Part shown: positions 1-7,265 of the stretch, piece by piece
Layout: every line of letters begins with the position of its first letter
How positions within the stretch are numbered: the stretch's first letter is position 1
Notes under the pieces: generated by a model
What the model saw: only the letters and a program-made list of their open reading frames with translations
Databases searched by the model: none
What the model was told of the DNA's origin: nothing
Assembly (NCBI GenBank): GCA_000715685.1
Contig: KL569393.1
Location: 4,739-17,971, forward strand
Direction of reading: 5' to 3'
DNA: 13,233 bases
From: Streptomyces lilacinus
GTDB lineage: Bacteria > Actinomycetota > Actinomycetes > Streptomycetales > Streptomycetaceae
Translations under genes and position numbers: made by a program

Positions 1-683
1 GGCTTGGCCATCAGGCGGTAGCCGAGTCCGGCGCCGGAGGCGTCGACCTCCTTGGCCTCGCGGCCCTTGCGGACGGCCTTGGCCGCGGCCTTCTCCTGCC
101 GGGCCCGTTCCTTGCCGACGCGCCGCTGCTCGCGCTCGTGGAACGCCTCCAGGGTGCGCAGCACGGCGTCGCGCCCGCGCAGGGTGATGCCGGCGAGGCG
201 GGTGTCGGTGTGGCTGTAGTGGGCGAACTCGTGGGCGAGCACGGCGTGCAGCTGGGGTTCGGTGAGGCCGGTCAGCAGCGGCAGGCCCAGGTGGAGGCGG
301 CGCGGTCCGGGCAGCAGGCCCAGCATCCGGGTGTCCTCGGCGACGGAGGCGTTCACGTCGCCGGTGAGACGGATGGTGTCGGGCGCCCGGGTGCCGGCCT
401 CGCGGGCGACGGAGCGGACGGTGCGCCACAGTTCGGGCTGGTCCGCCTCGGTGACGGGCAGTCCGTGGTCGCCGGCCGCGGGCGTACGGAGCAGGAACAG
501 CCCTCGGACGATCGGAACGCCGAGCAGCACGGCGACGACGCCCACCTTCAGCGCGGCGGCGGTCGGTGCCCAGAGCGCGGCCGCGACGCCGGCGCCCACG
601 AGCACGCCGAGCACGGCGAGGGCGAGCAGGTAGAAGCCGGCCAAGAGGACGAGTGCGCGCAGCGCGCGCAGTGAGGTGCCCAC
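1..683 (-). CDS. M48-type zinc metallopeptidase, C-terminus beyond left edge
   Basis: This is a membrane-bound zinc-dependent endopeptidase of the M48 (HtpX/Ste24-like) type, probably acting on membrane or envelope proteins; the substrate is unknown. I translated the minus strand from a GTG at 683 and got about 227 residues before the window ends. Two hydrophobic segments lie near the N-terminus (about residues 8-35 and 45-63). The zinc-binding HEFAH motif is at residues 151-155 within LHAVLAHEFAHYSHTD: the two His are ligands and the Glu is the catalytic base. A Lys/Glu/Arg-rich charged stretch follows at about 180-212. The third zinc ligand, a Glu in the family, would lie outside the window. 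A GGGGGA Shine-Dalgarno sits 9 nt before this GTG; an in-frame GTG at 701 is a less likely start. The start lies 134 nt beyond the end of the upstream gene on the same strand, so it may have its own promoter. The family is clear; the exact subfamily is not. Confidence 0.85.
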   Translation of the reverse strand, partial: MGTSLRALRALVLLAGFYLLALAVLGVLVGAGVAAALWAPTAAALKVGVVAVLLGVPIVRGLFLLRTPAAGDHGLPVTEADQPELWRTVRSVAREAGTRAPDTIRLTGDVNASVAEDTRMLGLLPGPRRLHLGLPLLTGLTEPQLHAVLAHEFAHYSHTDTRLAGITLRGRDAVLRTLEAFHEREQRRVGKERARQEKAAAKAVRKGREAKEVDASGAGLGYRLMAK

Positions 684-817
684 AGGGCGGAGTCCCCCCA
701 CAGGGTCGGAAATATGGAGTGAGGGGATCGTATGTGCGATTCGGGGGTTCGTATCGGGAATTTCGCCGGGCGCCGAATCGGTCGCATCACGGCGCCCCGC
801 CTCCGTACAGGCCGGGT
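684..817 (-). promoter_or_regulatory. Upstream region of the M48 peptidase gene
   Basis: This 134-bp gap is visibly richer in A and T than the genes around it. On the minus strand it holds TACGAT, an acceptable -10 hexamer, about 50 nt before the GTG start. I could not find a convincing -35 at the right distance, so the promoter call is tentative. No small gene is visible. Confidence 0.25.
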
Positions 818-1809
818 TCAGCCCCGCGCCGCCCCCGCCACCGCCATCGCCCGGTAGGCCGTGTACGCGGCGACCGGGTCCTGCTCGTACGTCCACGGGA
901 TCGCGCCGATGTGGCCGTCGACCTTCCGCAGCTGCTCCAGCGCCTCCTCGTAGCGCTCGGCGCGCACCAGGAACCACACCAGCAGGTGGCGGACGTGCGG
1001 CAGTACGGGGTGGTTCTCCGGCGCGTGCGCCACCGCGAACCGGGCGCCCTCGATCGCGTCGACGATCACCGCGCTCTGGAAGAGGCTGCGCACCAGCTGC
1101 ACGTCGGGCAGGTGGTCGAAGACCGCGAACAGCGGCAGCGCGGGCAGCAGGCTGCCCTCCGGCGCGCCGGCCGCCACGCGGCGGGCGAAGGCCTCGGCCT
1201 GGTCCCGCGAGCCGTGCCACTTGGCGCTCCAGTAGCGCAGCGCCGCCAGGTGCGCGCCCATGTGCCCCGGTGCGCGGGAGACCACCGTCTCCCACAGGGA
1301 CTGGAACTCCGCCTCGCTCGCGCCCAGCCCCCGGGCCACGCCCAGCTCGACGATGTGCGGGACGACGTCGTCCGGCGCGAGGCGGGCGGCCTCGGCGCAG
1401 ACCGTACGGGCCTCCTCGAGGATCATCCGGAAGTCCTGCGAGGACGGGTCCCGCATCGCCTGCTGGACGAGGAACTCGGCCTGCACCGCCGCGCCGCCCG
1501 CGTCCTCGGGGGCCACCACGCGCCAGTGGCGCAGCCACATCCCGCCCGCGCCCGGCGCCTCGGCCAGCTCCTGCGCGGCCGCGCCCGCCAGCGTCTGCAC
1601 CCGCTGTCTCCCGTCAGCAGCTCCGGGTCGGGGCCGGGCAGCCGCACGTCCAACTGCTCCGGCGGTACGAAGCCGTGGGCGCCGGTGGGGTCGACGGCCG
1701 CCCCGGCGCCCCGCGCGGCGTCCTGGGCGGCCCTGAGGCGGCGCGCCGCGGGCACCGCGACGAACCCGCAGACGATCACTACGGCGAGCAGGATGAGCAG
1801 AAACTCCAT
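818..1809 (-). CDS. Membrane-anchored protein of unknown function, reading frame broken near 1604-1610
   Basis: I do not know the function. The natural start is the ATG at 1809: MEFLLILLAVVIVCGFVAVP is a clear N-terminal membrane anchor, followed by an Ala-rich linker and PPEQLDVRLPGPDPELL. That frame then degenerates, while the C-terminal part (from about RVQTLAGAAAQELAEAP to the stop at 818) continues in another frame. The C-terminal part is helical and looks repeat-like (tetratricopeptide-type pairs such as GHMGAHLAALRYWSAKWHG and HVRHLLVWFLVRAERYEEAL). The total span of 992 nt is not a multiple of three. The break coincides with GAGACAG on the coding strand, which equals the last 7 nt of the Nextera mosaic end, so a short stretch is probably missing from the assembly rather than from the genome. 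A gene caller would instead report a 354-residue frame from 1882 with a nonsense N-terminus. It lies divergent to metB. Confidence 0.65.
1604..1610 (-). other. Possible second adapter-junction scar (GAGACAG) at a frameshift
   Basis: The plus strand reads CTGTCTC, the first 7 nt of the Tn5/Nextera mosaic end. It lies exactly where the coding frame of the 818-1809 gene changes. Orientation fits: genuine coding sequence resumes directly after AGACAG on the minus strand, as it does after the longer remnant at 4969-4983. Seven bases match by chance about once or twice in a window this size, so location is the main evidence. Confidence 0.4.
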
Positions 1810-1950
1810 GAGGCGTCCTGTGGCTGGAAAACGGCTGGAAGGCTGAAAAGGAGAGGCGAGGACAGGGGCGACGACCGTACAACGCGGCAAAACGGCGAAT
1901 CGTTCATCCGCCGGTTACAAGTGAACAGGAGCGTTCGGGCGAACGGGCAC

Positions 1951-1963
1951 TACCCTCGGGTGA
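1951..1963 (+). promoter_or_regulatory. Putative leaderless promoter of metB (-10 TACCCT)
   Basis: TACCCT fits the TANNNT pattern of actinobacterial -10 elements and lies 7 nt before the metB ATG, so transcription would start at or next to the start codon. No good Shine-Dalgarno precedes the ATG, which agrees with a leaderless message. The -35 region is unconvincing. Confidence 0.35.
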
Positions 1964-3109
1964 ATGAGCGACCAGCACAGCTTCGAGACCCTGGCGATCC
2001 ACGCCGGGCAGGAGGCGGACCCGCAGACCGGCGCGGTCGTCCCGCCCATCTACCAAGTCTCCACCTACAAGCAGGACGGCGTCGGCGGCCTGCGCGGCGG
2101 CTACGAGTACAGCCGCAGCGCCAACCCCACCCGTACCGCCCTGGAAGAGAACCTGGCGGCCCTCGAGGGCGGCGTCCGGGGTCTCGCGTTCGCCTCCGGC
2201 CTGGCGGCCGAGGACTGCCTGCTGCGCACGCTGCTGGCGCCCGGCGACCACGTGGTCATCCCGAACGACGCCTACGGCGGCACGTTCCGGCTCTTCGCGA
2301 AGGTCGTGGGCCGCTGGGGCGTGGAGTGGTCCGTCGCCGACACCTCCGACCCGGAGGCGGTGCGCGCCGCGATCCGCCCGCAGACCAAGGCGGTCTGGGT
2401 GGAGACCCCCTCCAACCCGCTGCTGGGCATCACCGACATCGCTGCCGTCGCGGGCGTCGCGCACGAGGCCGGGGCGAAGCTGGTGGTGGACAACACCTTC
2501 GCCAGCCCCTACCTGCAGCAGCCGCTGGCGCTGGGCGCGGACGTCGTCGTCCACTCCACGACCAAGTACATGGGCGGCCACTCCGACGTCGTCGGCGGCG
2601 CACTGATCACGGCCGACGCCGGTCTGGGCGAGGAGCTGGCCTACCACCAGAACGCGATGGGCGCGGTGGCCGGGCCGTTCGACGCCTGGCTGACGCTGCG
2701 CGGCATCAAGACCCTCGCGGTGCGCATGGACCGGCACACGGCCAACGCCGAGCGCGTGGTGGAGATGCTGGTCGCGCACCCGAAGGTGACGCAGGTCTAC
2801 TACCCGGGCCTGCCCGAGCACCCGCTGCACGAGGTCGCGGCCAAGCAGATGCGCGCCTTCGGCGGCATGGTGTCCTTCCGCGTCGCGGGCGGCGAGGAGG
2901 CGGCGGTGCAGGTCTGCAACCGCGCCGAGCTGTTCACCCTCGGCGAGTCGCTGGGCGGCGTCGAGTCGCTCATCGAGCACCCGGGCCGCATGACCCACGC
3001 GTCGGTGGCGGGTTCCGCGCTGGAGGTCCCGGCGGACCTGGTGCGCGCCTCGGTCGGCATCGAGTCGGCGGACGACCTGCTGGCGGACCTGAAGCAGGCG
3101 CTGGGCTAG
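1964..3109 (+). CDS. metB: Cystathionine gamma-synthase (trans-sulfuration enzyme, PLP-dependent)
   Basis: This cytosolic PLP enzyme joins an O-acylated homoserine to L-cysteine to give cystathionine, on the route to methionine. The 381-residue length is normal for the Cys/Met metabolism PLP family. Seen in the sequence: the N-terminal [20 protein letters not shown] signature, [10 protein letters not shown] (phosphate-binding Tyr and Arg), [19 protein letters not shown] (the Asp that contacts the pyridine nitrogen) and the Schiff-base lysine K201 in [27 protein letters not shown] near the C-terminus is the usual substrate-carboxylate region. Cystathionine gamma-lyase is very close in sequence. 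I prefer the synthase because of overall resemblance to actinobacterial MetB and the conserved metB-greA-mca neighbourhood. The gene stands alone, with a strong terminator 26 nt after its stop. I see no riboswitch upstream. Confidence 0.93.
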   Translation: MSDQHSFETLAIHAGQEADPQTGAVVPPIYQVSTYKQDGVGGLRGGYEYSRSANPTRTALEENLAALEGGVRGLAFASGLAAEDCLLRTLLAPGDHVVIPNDAYGGTFRLFAKVVGRWGVEWSVADTSDPEAVRAAIRPQTKAVWVETPSNPLLGITDIAAVAGVAHEAGAKLVVDNTFASPYLQQPLALGADVVVHSTTKYMGGHSDVVGGALITADAGLGEELAYHQNAMGAVAGPFDAWLTLRGIKTLAVRMDRHTANAERVVEMLVAHPKVTQVYYPGLPEHPLHEVAAKQMRAFGGMVSFRVAGGEEAAVQVCNRAELFTLGESLGGVESLIEHPGRMTHASVAGSALEVPADLVRASVGIESADDLLADLKQALG

Positions 3110-3134
3110 ACACCCCGCTCGACCCCGCTCGCCC

Positions 3135-3173
3135 ACGGCGGAGGGCCGGAGAAATCCGGCCCTCCGCCGTTTT
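3135..3173 (+). terminator. Rho-independent terminator after metB
   Basis: A perfect 15-bp stem (arms 3136-3150 and 3155-3169) closes on a GAAA tetraloop and is followed by TTTT; an extra A-T pair extends the stem. The opposite strand lacks an equally good T-run, so it mainly stops metB transcription. It may also slow messages coming leftward from the marR gene. Confidence 0.9.
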
Positions 3174-3187
3174 CGCGTTCAGGGCCG

Positions 3188-3262
3188 GGTCCTGCGGTAC
3201 GTGGTCCTGCGGTACTGCGTCCTGCGGTACGGCGCCCTGCGGCGCCGCGTCCTGCGGTACGG
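3188..3262 (-). repeat. Five-copy 15-bp tandem repeat between metB terminator and marR stop
   Basis: CCTGCGGTAC recurs at 3191, 3206, 3221, 3236 (degenerate, CCTGCGGCGC) and 3251, exactly 15 bp apart. On the minus strand and in frame with the MarR gene it would encode (V/A)PQ(D/G)A pentapeptides directly after the MarR TGA at 3264-3266. The array therefore looks like a former or potential coding tail separated from the gene by one stop codon. Exact 15-bp periodicity suggests copy-number change by slippage. Confidence 0.85.
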
Positions 3263-3263
3263 C

Positions 3264-3767
3264 TCAGCCGACGGGCGGCACCGGGGCGGGCTGGCCGAAG
3301 TGGATGTGGGACAGCGCGGCGTTGAAGCGGGTCAGCAGGGAGCAGAAGACGTCCCGCTCGTCCTCGGACCAGCCGTCGGTGCACTGGGCCATCAGCTCGC
3401 GCCGCGAGGCGCGCACCTCCTCGAGGCGGGCCTTGCCGCGCGGCGAGAGCTGCAGGACCACGGCGCGGCCGTCCTCGGGGTGCGAGGTGCGCTTGACCAG
3501 GCCGGTGTCGACGAGCGGGGCCACCTGGCGGGTGACGGTGGAGGAGTCGATGCCCATGCCCCCGGCGAGCGCCTTGACGCCCATGGGGCCTTCCTGGTCG
3601 AGGCGGTTGAGCAGGAGGTAGGCGGCGCGGTCCATGGAGTTGTGCACCCGGCCGACGCCGCCGAGGCGGGTCTGTTCCGCGCGGCGCGCGAAGACGGCCA
3701 CCTGGTGCTGGAGGGCGTCGAGGACACCGGGGGCGAGGTCGGTCGTCATGTCCTGATGGGTGGGCAT
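3264..3767 (-). CDS. MarR-family winged-helix transcriptional regulator
   Basis: This is a 167-residue DNA-binding regulator, expected to act as a dimer that releases DNA when it binds a small ligand or is oxidised. The MarR pattern is clear: an N-terminal dimerisation helix region (about 10-45), the winged helix at about 48-110 with the recognition helix around DSSTVTRQVAPLVDTGLV (74-91), the wing HPEDGRAVVLQLSPRG with the conserved D99-x-R101, and a C-terminal helical pair. I chose the ATG at 3767; the ATG at 3749 (starting MTTDLAPG) is equally possible, and neither has a strong Shine-Dalgarno. The longer open frame beyond 3767 has no MarR-like sequence. It is divergent to the threonine dehydratase across 214 bp, so it may regulate itself, that gene, or both. 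Its ligand cannot be read from the sequence. Confidence 0.88.
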   Translation of the reverse strand: MPTHQDMTTDLAPGVLDALQHQVAVFARRAEQTRLGGVGRVHNSMDRAAYLLLNRLDQEGPMGVKALAGGMGIDSSTVTRQVAPLVDTGLVKRTSHPEDGRAVVLQLSPRGKARLEEVRASRRELMAQCTDGWSEDERDVFCSLLTRFNAALSHIHFGQPAPVPPVG

Positions 3768-3981
3768 GGCCTGGGGCTCACTTCGTACGGCGGGCAGGGA
3801 CGGGGTGCGAACTGCTGAGAATGGGGGACAGAGTACGCGGCCTCGCGCCCGCTTGTACCAGTGCTCCGCAAACCGGTCGGTATGTATGTATGCGGCGCCC
3901 GGAACACCCCGTTTAGGGCTGGTACGGACGCGGCCCGGGTGGCCGGTTCCAGCCGGTTCCGGCCGGCGGGATACTGGGCCC
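3768..3981. promoter_or_regulatory. Divergent marR / threonine dehydratase control region
   Basis: For the rightward gene, GATACT (3970-3975) lies 6 nt before the ATG, with TTCCAG (3947-3952) 17 bp upstream as a possible -35. This suggests a leaderless transcript. Two direct copies of GCCGGTTCC (3942-3950 and 3952-3960) overlap that -35 and could bind a regulator side by side. Three TATG units (3881-3892) are unusual in this G+C-rich setting. For the leftward gene, TACTCT on the minus strand near 3832-3837 is a possible -10. No MarR-type palindrome stands out. Confidence 0.4.
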
Positions 3982-5164
3982 ATGACCGCCGGACCGCTCT
4001 CCCCCGGCGATGTGCGCCGGGCCCGCGGGACGCTGTCGGGGATCGCCACGACCACCGCCCTGGAGCCCAGCCGCCACCTGTCCGCCCTGGTGGGCGCGCC
4101 GGTCCACCTCAAGTGCGAGAACCTCCAGCGCACCGGCTCCTTCAAGATCCGGGGCGCCTACGTGCGCATCGCCGGCCTCTCGCCCGAGGAGCGCGCGACG
4201 GGCGTCGTCGCCGCCAGCGCCGGCAACCACGCCCAGGGCGTGGCCCTCGCGGCCGCCCTGCTGGGCGTGCGGTCCACGGTGTTCATGCCCGAGGGCGCGC
4301 CGCTGCCCAAGGTGGCCGCCACCCGCGACTACGGCGCCGACGTGCGCCTCGGCGGCAGGGGGCTGGACGACGCGCTGCGGGCGGCCCGCGCGCACGCCGA
4401 GCGGACCGGGGCCGTCCTCGTCCACCCCTACGACCACCCGGACGTCGTCGCGGGCCAGGGCACCGTCGGGCTGGAGATCCTCGAGCAGTGCCCCGAGGTG
4501 CGCACGATCGTGGTGGCCGTGGGCGGCGGCGGGCTGGTCGCCGGCATCGCGGTCGCGGTCAAGTCGCTGCGGCCGGACGTACGGATCGTCGGCGTGCAGG
4601 CGGCGGGCGCCGCGGCCTACCCGCCCTCGCTGGCCGCCGGCCGCCCGGTGACCCTCGAGGCGCCGGTGACCATGGCGGACGGCATCAACGTCGCCCGTCC
4701 CGGCGACGTGCCGTTCCCGCTGGTCCAGGCGCTGGTCGACGAGGTGTGCACGGTCTCCGAGGACGCCGTCGCCGAGGCCCTGCTGTTCTGCCTGGAACGG
4801 GCGAAGCTGGTGGTGGAGCCCGCGGGCGCGGCCCCGGTGGCCGCGCTGCTGGCCCGCCCGTCGGCGTACCCCGGCCCGGTCGTCGCCGTGCTGTCGGGCG
4901 GCAACGTCGACGGGCTGCTGCTGCAGCGCGTGCTGCGGCACGGCATGGCCGCCGCGGGCCGCTACCTCGTGTATAAGAGACAGGCTGGAGGTGATCTCCG
5001 CCGTGAACGCCAACGTCGTCGACGTCACCCACGACCGCACCGACCCCCGCCTGGGACTCACCGAGGTCGAGGTCGAGCTGCACCTGGAGACCACGGGCCC
5101 GGAGCACTGCGCGGAGGTGCGCCGCGCCCTGTGCCGGGCGGGCTATCGAGTGCCTCGTGAATAG
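3982..5164 (+). CDS. ilvA: Threonine dehydratase with C-terminal ACT domain, interrupted by an adapter remnant
   Basis: This PLP enzyme deaminates L-threonine to 2-oxobutanoate (first step towards isoleucine, or threonine catabolism). The fold-type II core is intact: ENLQRTGSFKIRGA with Schiff-base K55, SAGNHAQGVA, the phosphate-binding VGGGG loop at 181-184, and VLSGGNVDG near the end of the catalytic domain. After GRYL (residue 329) the frame reads into VYKRQ, the translation of a Nextera mosaic end at 4969-4983, and becomes nonsense. The ACT domain resumes in another frame (EVISAVNANVVDVTHDRTDP ... GYRVPRE, stop TAG 5162-5164). Roughly 15-20 residues of the normal RVTDRPG-type first ACT strand and loop are missing. 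The gene is very probably intact in the organism and damaged only in this assembly. As written, translation would run out of frame. The ATG has a good -10 six nt upstream and no Shine-Dalgarno, so it is probably leaderless. Confidence 0.88.
4969..4983 (+). other. Nextera/Tn5 mosaic-end remnant (sequencing adapter contamination)
   Basis: GTGTATAAGAGACAG equals the last 15 of the 19 nt of the Tn5 mosaic end used in transposase-based library kits. It sits where the threonine dehydratase frame breaks, and its in-frame translation VYKRQ is a familiar contamination signature. Genuine coding sequence resumes directly after AGACAG, as expected where adapter joins insert. It is A+T-rich inside a gene that otherwise has almost no A or T at third positions. 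Confidence 0.95.
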
Positions 5165-5286
5165 CCCCGCATAGCCCTGCGTAAATCGCGTATACGGGCA
5201 ATATCCGGTGGCATTCATTCACAGCGCGAAACACCGACGCTGAACGTAAAATCGACTATTACGTCACCCAAACGGGGAGAACATCC
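5165..5286 (+). promoter_or_regulatory. A+T-rich control region upstream of the ABC exporter operon
   Basis: This 122-bp gap is far more A+T-rich than its surroundings. It contains the perfect inverted repeat ACGTAA-N9-TTACGT (5244-5264), the size of a TetR- or MarR-type operator, and it overlaps TAAAAT, a good -10 candidate at 5247-5252. A related sequence, CGTAAATCGCGTATACG, lies at 5180-5196 and includes the palindrome CGTATACG. GGGGAG (5274-5279) is the Shine-Dalgarno of the next gene. An operator covering the promoter would suit a drug-inducible exporter, but no regulator gene is adjacent. Confidence 0.45.
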
Positions 5287-6324
5287 ATGCCAGGCGCTAT
5301 ATACGCCGAAGGCCTGGTCAAGACCTTCGGCGACGTCAGGGCTCTGGACGGCGTTGATCTCGACGTCCCGGAAGGAACGGTTCTGGGACTGCTCGGACCC
5401 AACGGCGCCGGCAAGACCACCGCCGTACGCGTACTCACCACCCTCATCAGGCCCGACCGCGGCAGGGCCGTGGTCGCCGGCCTCGACGTCCTGAAGAAAC
5501 CCAACGAGGTCCGCCACGCCATCGGCCTGTCCGGCCAGTTCGCCGCCGTCGACGAGTACCTGACGGGCCGCGAGAACCTGGAGATGGTGGGCCGGCTCTA
5601 CCAACTGGGCAAGCGCGACGCCAAGGCGCGCTCGGTCGAGCTGCTCGAGCGCTTCCACCTCGCCGACGCCGCCGACCGGCCCGCCAAGACCTACTCCGGC
5701 GGCATGCGCCGCCGCCTCGACCTCGCCGCCGCCCTCGTCGTCAGCCCGCCCGTGATGTTCATGGACGAGCCGACCACGGGCCTGGACCCCCGCAACCGCC
5801 AGCAGCTGTGGGAGGTCATCCAGGAACTCGTCGCCGGCGGCACGACGTTGCTGCTCACCACGCAGTACCTGGAGGAGGCCGACCACCTCGCCCACGACAT
5901 CTGCGTGATCGACCACGGCAGGGTCATCGCCCGCGGCACCTCCGACCAGCTCAAGGCGCGCACCGGCGGCGAGCGCGTGGAGCTCGTCGTGCACGAGCGC
6001 GCCCACATCACCCCCGCCCTCGAGGTCATCCGCGCCTTCGGCAAGGGCGAGCCCACCGTCGAGGAGCACACCCGCAAGGTCACCGTGCCCGTGTCCGGCG
6101 GCGCCAGACTGCTCGCCGAGGTCATCCGCGAACTGGACGCCCACGGCATCGAGATCGACGACATCGCGCTGCGCCGCCCGACCCTGGACGACGTCTTCAT
6201 CTCCCTCACCGGGCACGCCGCGGAGGCGGCCGACGACGTGGGGAGCGGGGAGCCCGGGCCGGCGGACGCAATGAAGCAGGAGGCCGTGAAGCAGGAGGTC
6301 GTCAAGCGGGAGGCGGAGACATGA
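5287..6324 (+). CDS. ABC exporter ATP-binding subunit, DrrA (daunorubicin resistance) type
   Basis: This is the cytoplasmic ATPase subunit that powers the membrane subunit encoded next to it, probably for efflux of a drug, antibiotic or lipid. The 345 residues contain Walker A GPNGAGKTT (37-45), signature YSGGMRRRL (136-144) and Walker B VMFMDEPTTGLDP (156-168). The switch position reads TTQYLEEAD, with Gln in place of the usual His, which is typical of the DrrA group. A C-terminal DUF4162-like region (about 225-305) follows. The tail is unusual: Glu/Lys-rich AVKQEVVKREAET made of three 15-bp repeats. The ATG has GGGGAG 7 nt upstream. The stop overlaps the permease start (ATGA), so the two are translationally coupled. 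The substrate cannot be told from the sequence, and I see no biosynthetic cluster nearby. Confidence 0.92.
   Translation: MPGAIYAEGLVKTFGDVRALDGVDLDVPEGTVLGLLGPNGAGKTTAVRVLTTLIRPDRGRAVVAGLDVLKKPNEVRHAIGLSGQFAAVDEYLTGRENLEMVGRLYQLGKRDAKARSVELLERFHLADAADRPAKTYSGGMRRRLDLAAALVVSPPVMFMDEPTTGLDPRNRQQLWEVIQELVAGGTTLLLTTQYLEEADHLAHDICVIDHGRVIARGTSDQLKARTGGERVELVVHERAHITPALEVIRAFGKGEPTVEEHTRKVTVPVSGGARLLAEVIRELDAHGIEIDDIALRRPTLDDVFISLTGHAAEAADDVGSGEPGPADAMKQEAVKQEVVKREAET
6274..6318 (+). repeat. Three-copy 15-bp in-frame repeat at the end of the ABC ATPase gene
   Basis: Units at 6274, 6289 and 6304 (AAGCAGGAGGCCGTG and variants) encode KQEAV, KQEVV and KREAE. Each unit contains GGAGG or a close match, so the array also supplies repeated Shine-Dalgarno-like sites just before the permease ATG at 6321. 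Confidence 0.8.
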
Positions 6325-7181
6325 CCGTGGCCGGTGGCACCCTCTCCCGGCGGCCCGTGCCCACGGCCCGCGGCGGCGCCGTCCAGTCCGTGCGCGACTC
6401 CCTCGTCGTCGCCCGGCGGAACCTCATTCGGATGCGGCGGATACCCGAGGTGGTCGTCTTCGGCCTCGTGCAGCCGATCATGTTCGTGGTGCTGTTCAGC
6501 TACGTCTTCGGCGGCTCCATCGCCGTCGGCGGCAGCACGGACCCGAGCCTGTACCGCGAGTTCCTGATGGCGGGCATCTTCGCGCAGACCGTCACCTTCG
6601 CCACGGCCGGCGCGGGCGCGGGCATCGCGGACGACATGCACAAGGGCCTCATCGACCGCTTCCGTTCGCTGCCCATGGCGCGCGGGGCCGTCCTCACCGG
6701 CCGGACGCTCGCCGACCTGGTGCAGACCGCCCTCACCCTCGTGGTGCTGGCGATCGTCGCGGTGGTCGTCGGCTGGCGCGTCCACGACGGGGTGCCACGG
6801 GCACTGGGCGGCTTCGCCCTGCTGCTCCTGCTCGGGTACGCCTTCTCCTGGATCGGCGCGCTGATCGGGCTGTCGGTGCGCACCCCGGAGGCGGCCACGT
6901 CGGGCGGGCTGATCTGGCTCTTCCCGCTGACGTTCATCTCCAACGCCTTCGTGCCCGCCGACAACATGCCCACCGTTCTGCGCACGATCGCGGAGTGGAA
7001 CCCCTTCAGCGCCACGGTCCAGGCGGCCCGCGAGCTCTTCGGCAACCTGCCACCGGGCTACCCGGTGCCGGCGGCGTGGCCGATGCAGCACCCGGTGTGG
7101 GCGTCGCTGATCTGGTCCGTGGTGATCATCGCGATCTTCCGGGGGCTGGCGGTGCGGAAGTACCGCTCGGCGACCGCGTAG
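6321..7181 (+). CDS. ABC exporter membrane subunit, DrrB / ABC-2 type
   Basis: This is the membrane partner of the upstream ATPase, 286 residues long and typical of ABC-2 permeases. I count six likely membrane segments, roughly at residues 43-63, 80-105, 128-150, 160-182, 190-210 and 258-278. The cytoplasmic stretch ADDMHKGLIDRFRSLPM is the family's ATPase-contact region, and ISNAFVPADNMP followed by WNPFSATVQAARELF is the usual DrrB-type C-terminal signature. I chose the ATG at 6321 because it overlaps the ATPase stop as ATGA; the frame continues far upstream, but only as a shadow of the ATPase gene. A terminator follows 24 nt after the stop. Confidence 0.92.
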   Translation: MTVAGGTLSRRPVPTARGGAVQSVRDSLVVARRNLIRMRRIPEVVVFGLVQPIMFVVLFSYVFGGSIAVGGSTDPSLYREFLMAGIFAQTVTFATAGAGAGIADDMHKGLIDRFRSLPMARGAVLTGRTLADLVQTALTLVVLAIVAVVVGWRVHDGVPRALGGFALLLLLGYAFSWIGALIGLSVRTPEAATSGGLIWLFPLTFISNAFVPADNMPTVLRTIAEWNPFSATVQAARELFGNLPPGYPVPAAWPMQHPVWASLIWSVVIIAIFRGLAVRKYRSATA

Positions 7182-7205
7182 GGCCTCGCCCGGGATCGGT
7201 ACGAC

Positions 7206-7247
7206 GAAGGCCCCGGAGTCCCCCTGTGCGGGGGGTCCGGGGCCTTC
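7206..7247. terminator. Bidirectional terminator between the ABC operon and greA
   Basis: A 12-bp outer stem, GAAGGCCCCGGA (7206-7217) with TCCGGGGCCTTC (7236-7247), encloses an inner C5/G5-6 stem with loop TGTGC. It lies between two convergent genes (permease ends at 7181, greA at 7266) and can serve both. There is no long T-run, as is common in Streptomyces. Confidence 0.8.
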
Positions 7248-7265
7248 GGCCGGTATCCGGGAACG

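Noticed and set aside
1904..3136. A 410-codon minus-strand open frame opposite metB
   Set aside because: Composition is His/Arg/Gly/Val-rich without any family pattern, as expected for the complement of a G+C-rich gene.
676..3621. A very long plus-strand open frame (about 980 codons) crossing several genes
   Set aside because: It is a Pro/Arg/Gly-rich shadow created by high G+C. It runs antisense to the 818-1809 gene and in the wrong frame through metB, which has clear enzyme motifs in its own frame.
4966..4985. A genuine Tn5-like transposon end
   Set aside because: There is no second end, no target duplication and no transposase gene, and the match is to the engineered mosaic end, not a natural Streptomyces element.
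4969..5160. A novel basic C-terminal tail on threonine dehydratase (RRERQRRRRHPRPHRPPP...)
   Set aside because: It arises only because the adapter remnant shifts the frame; the true ACT domain is legible in the adjacent frame.
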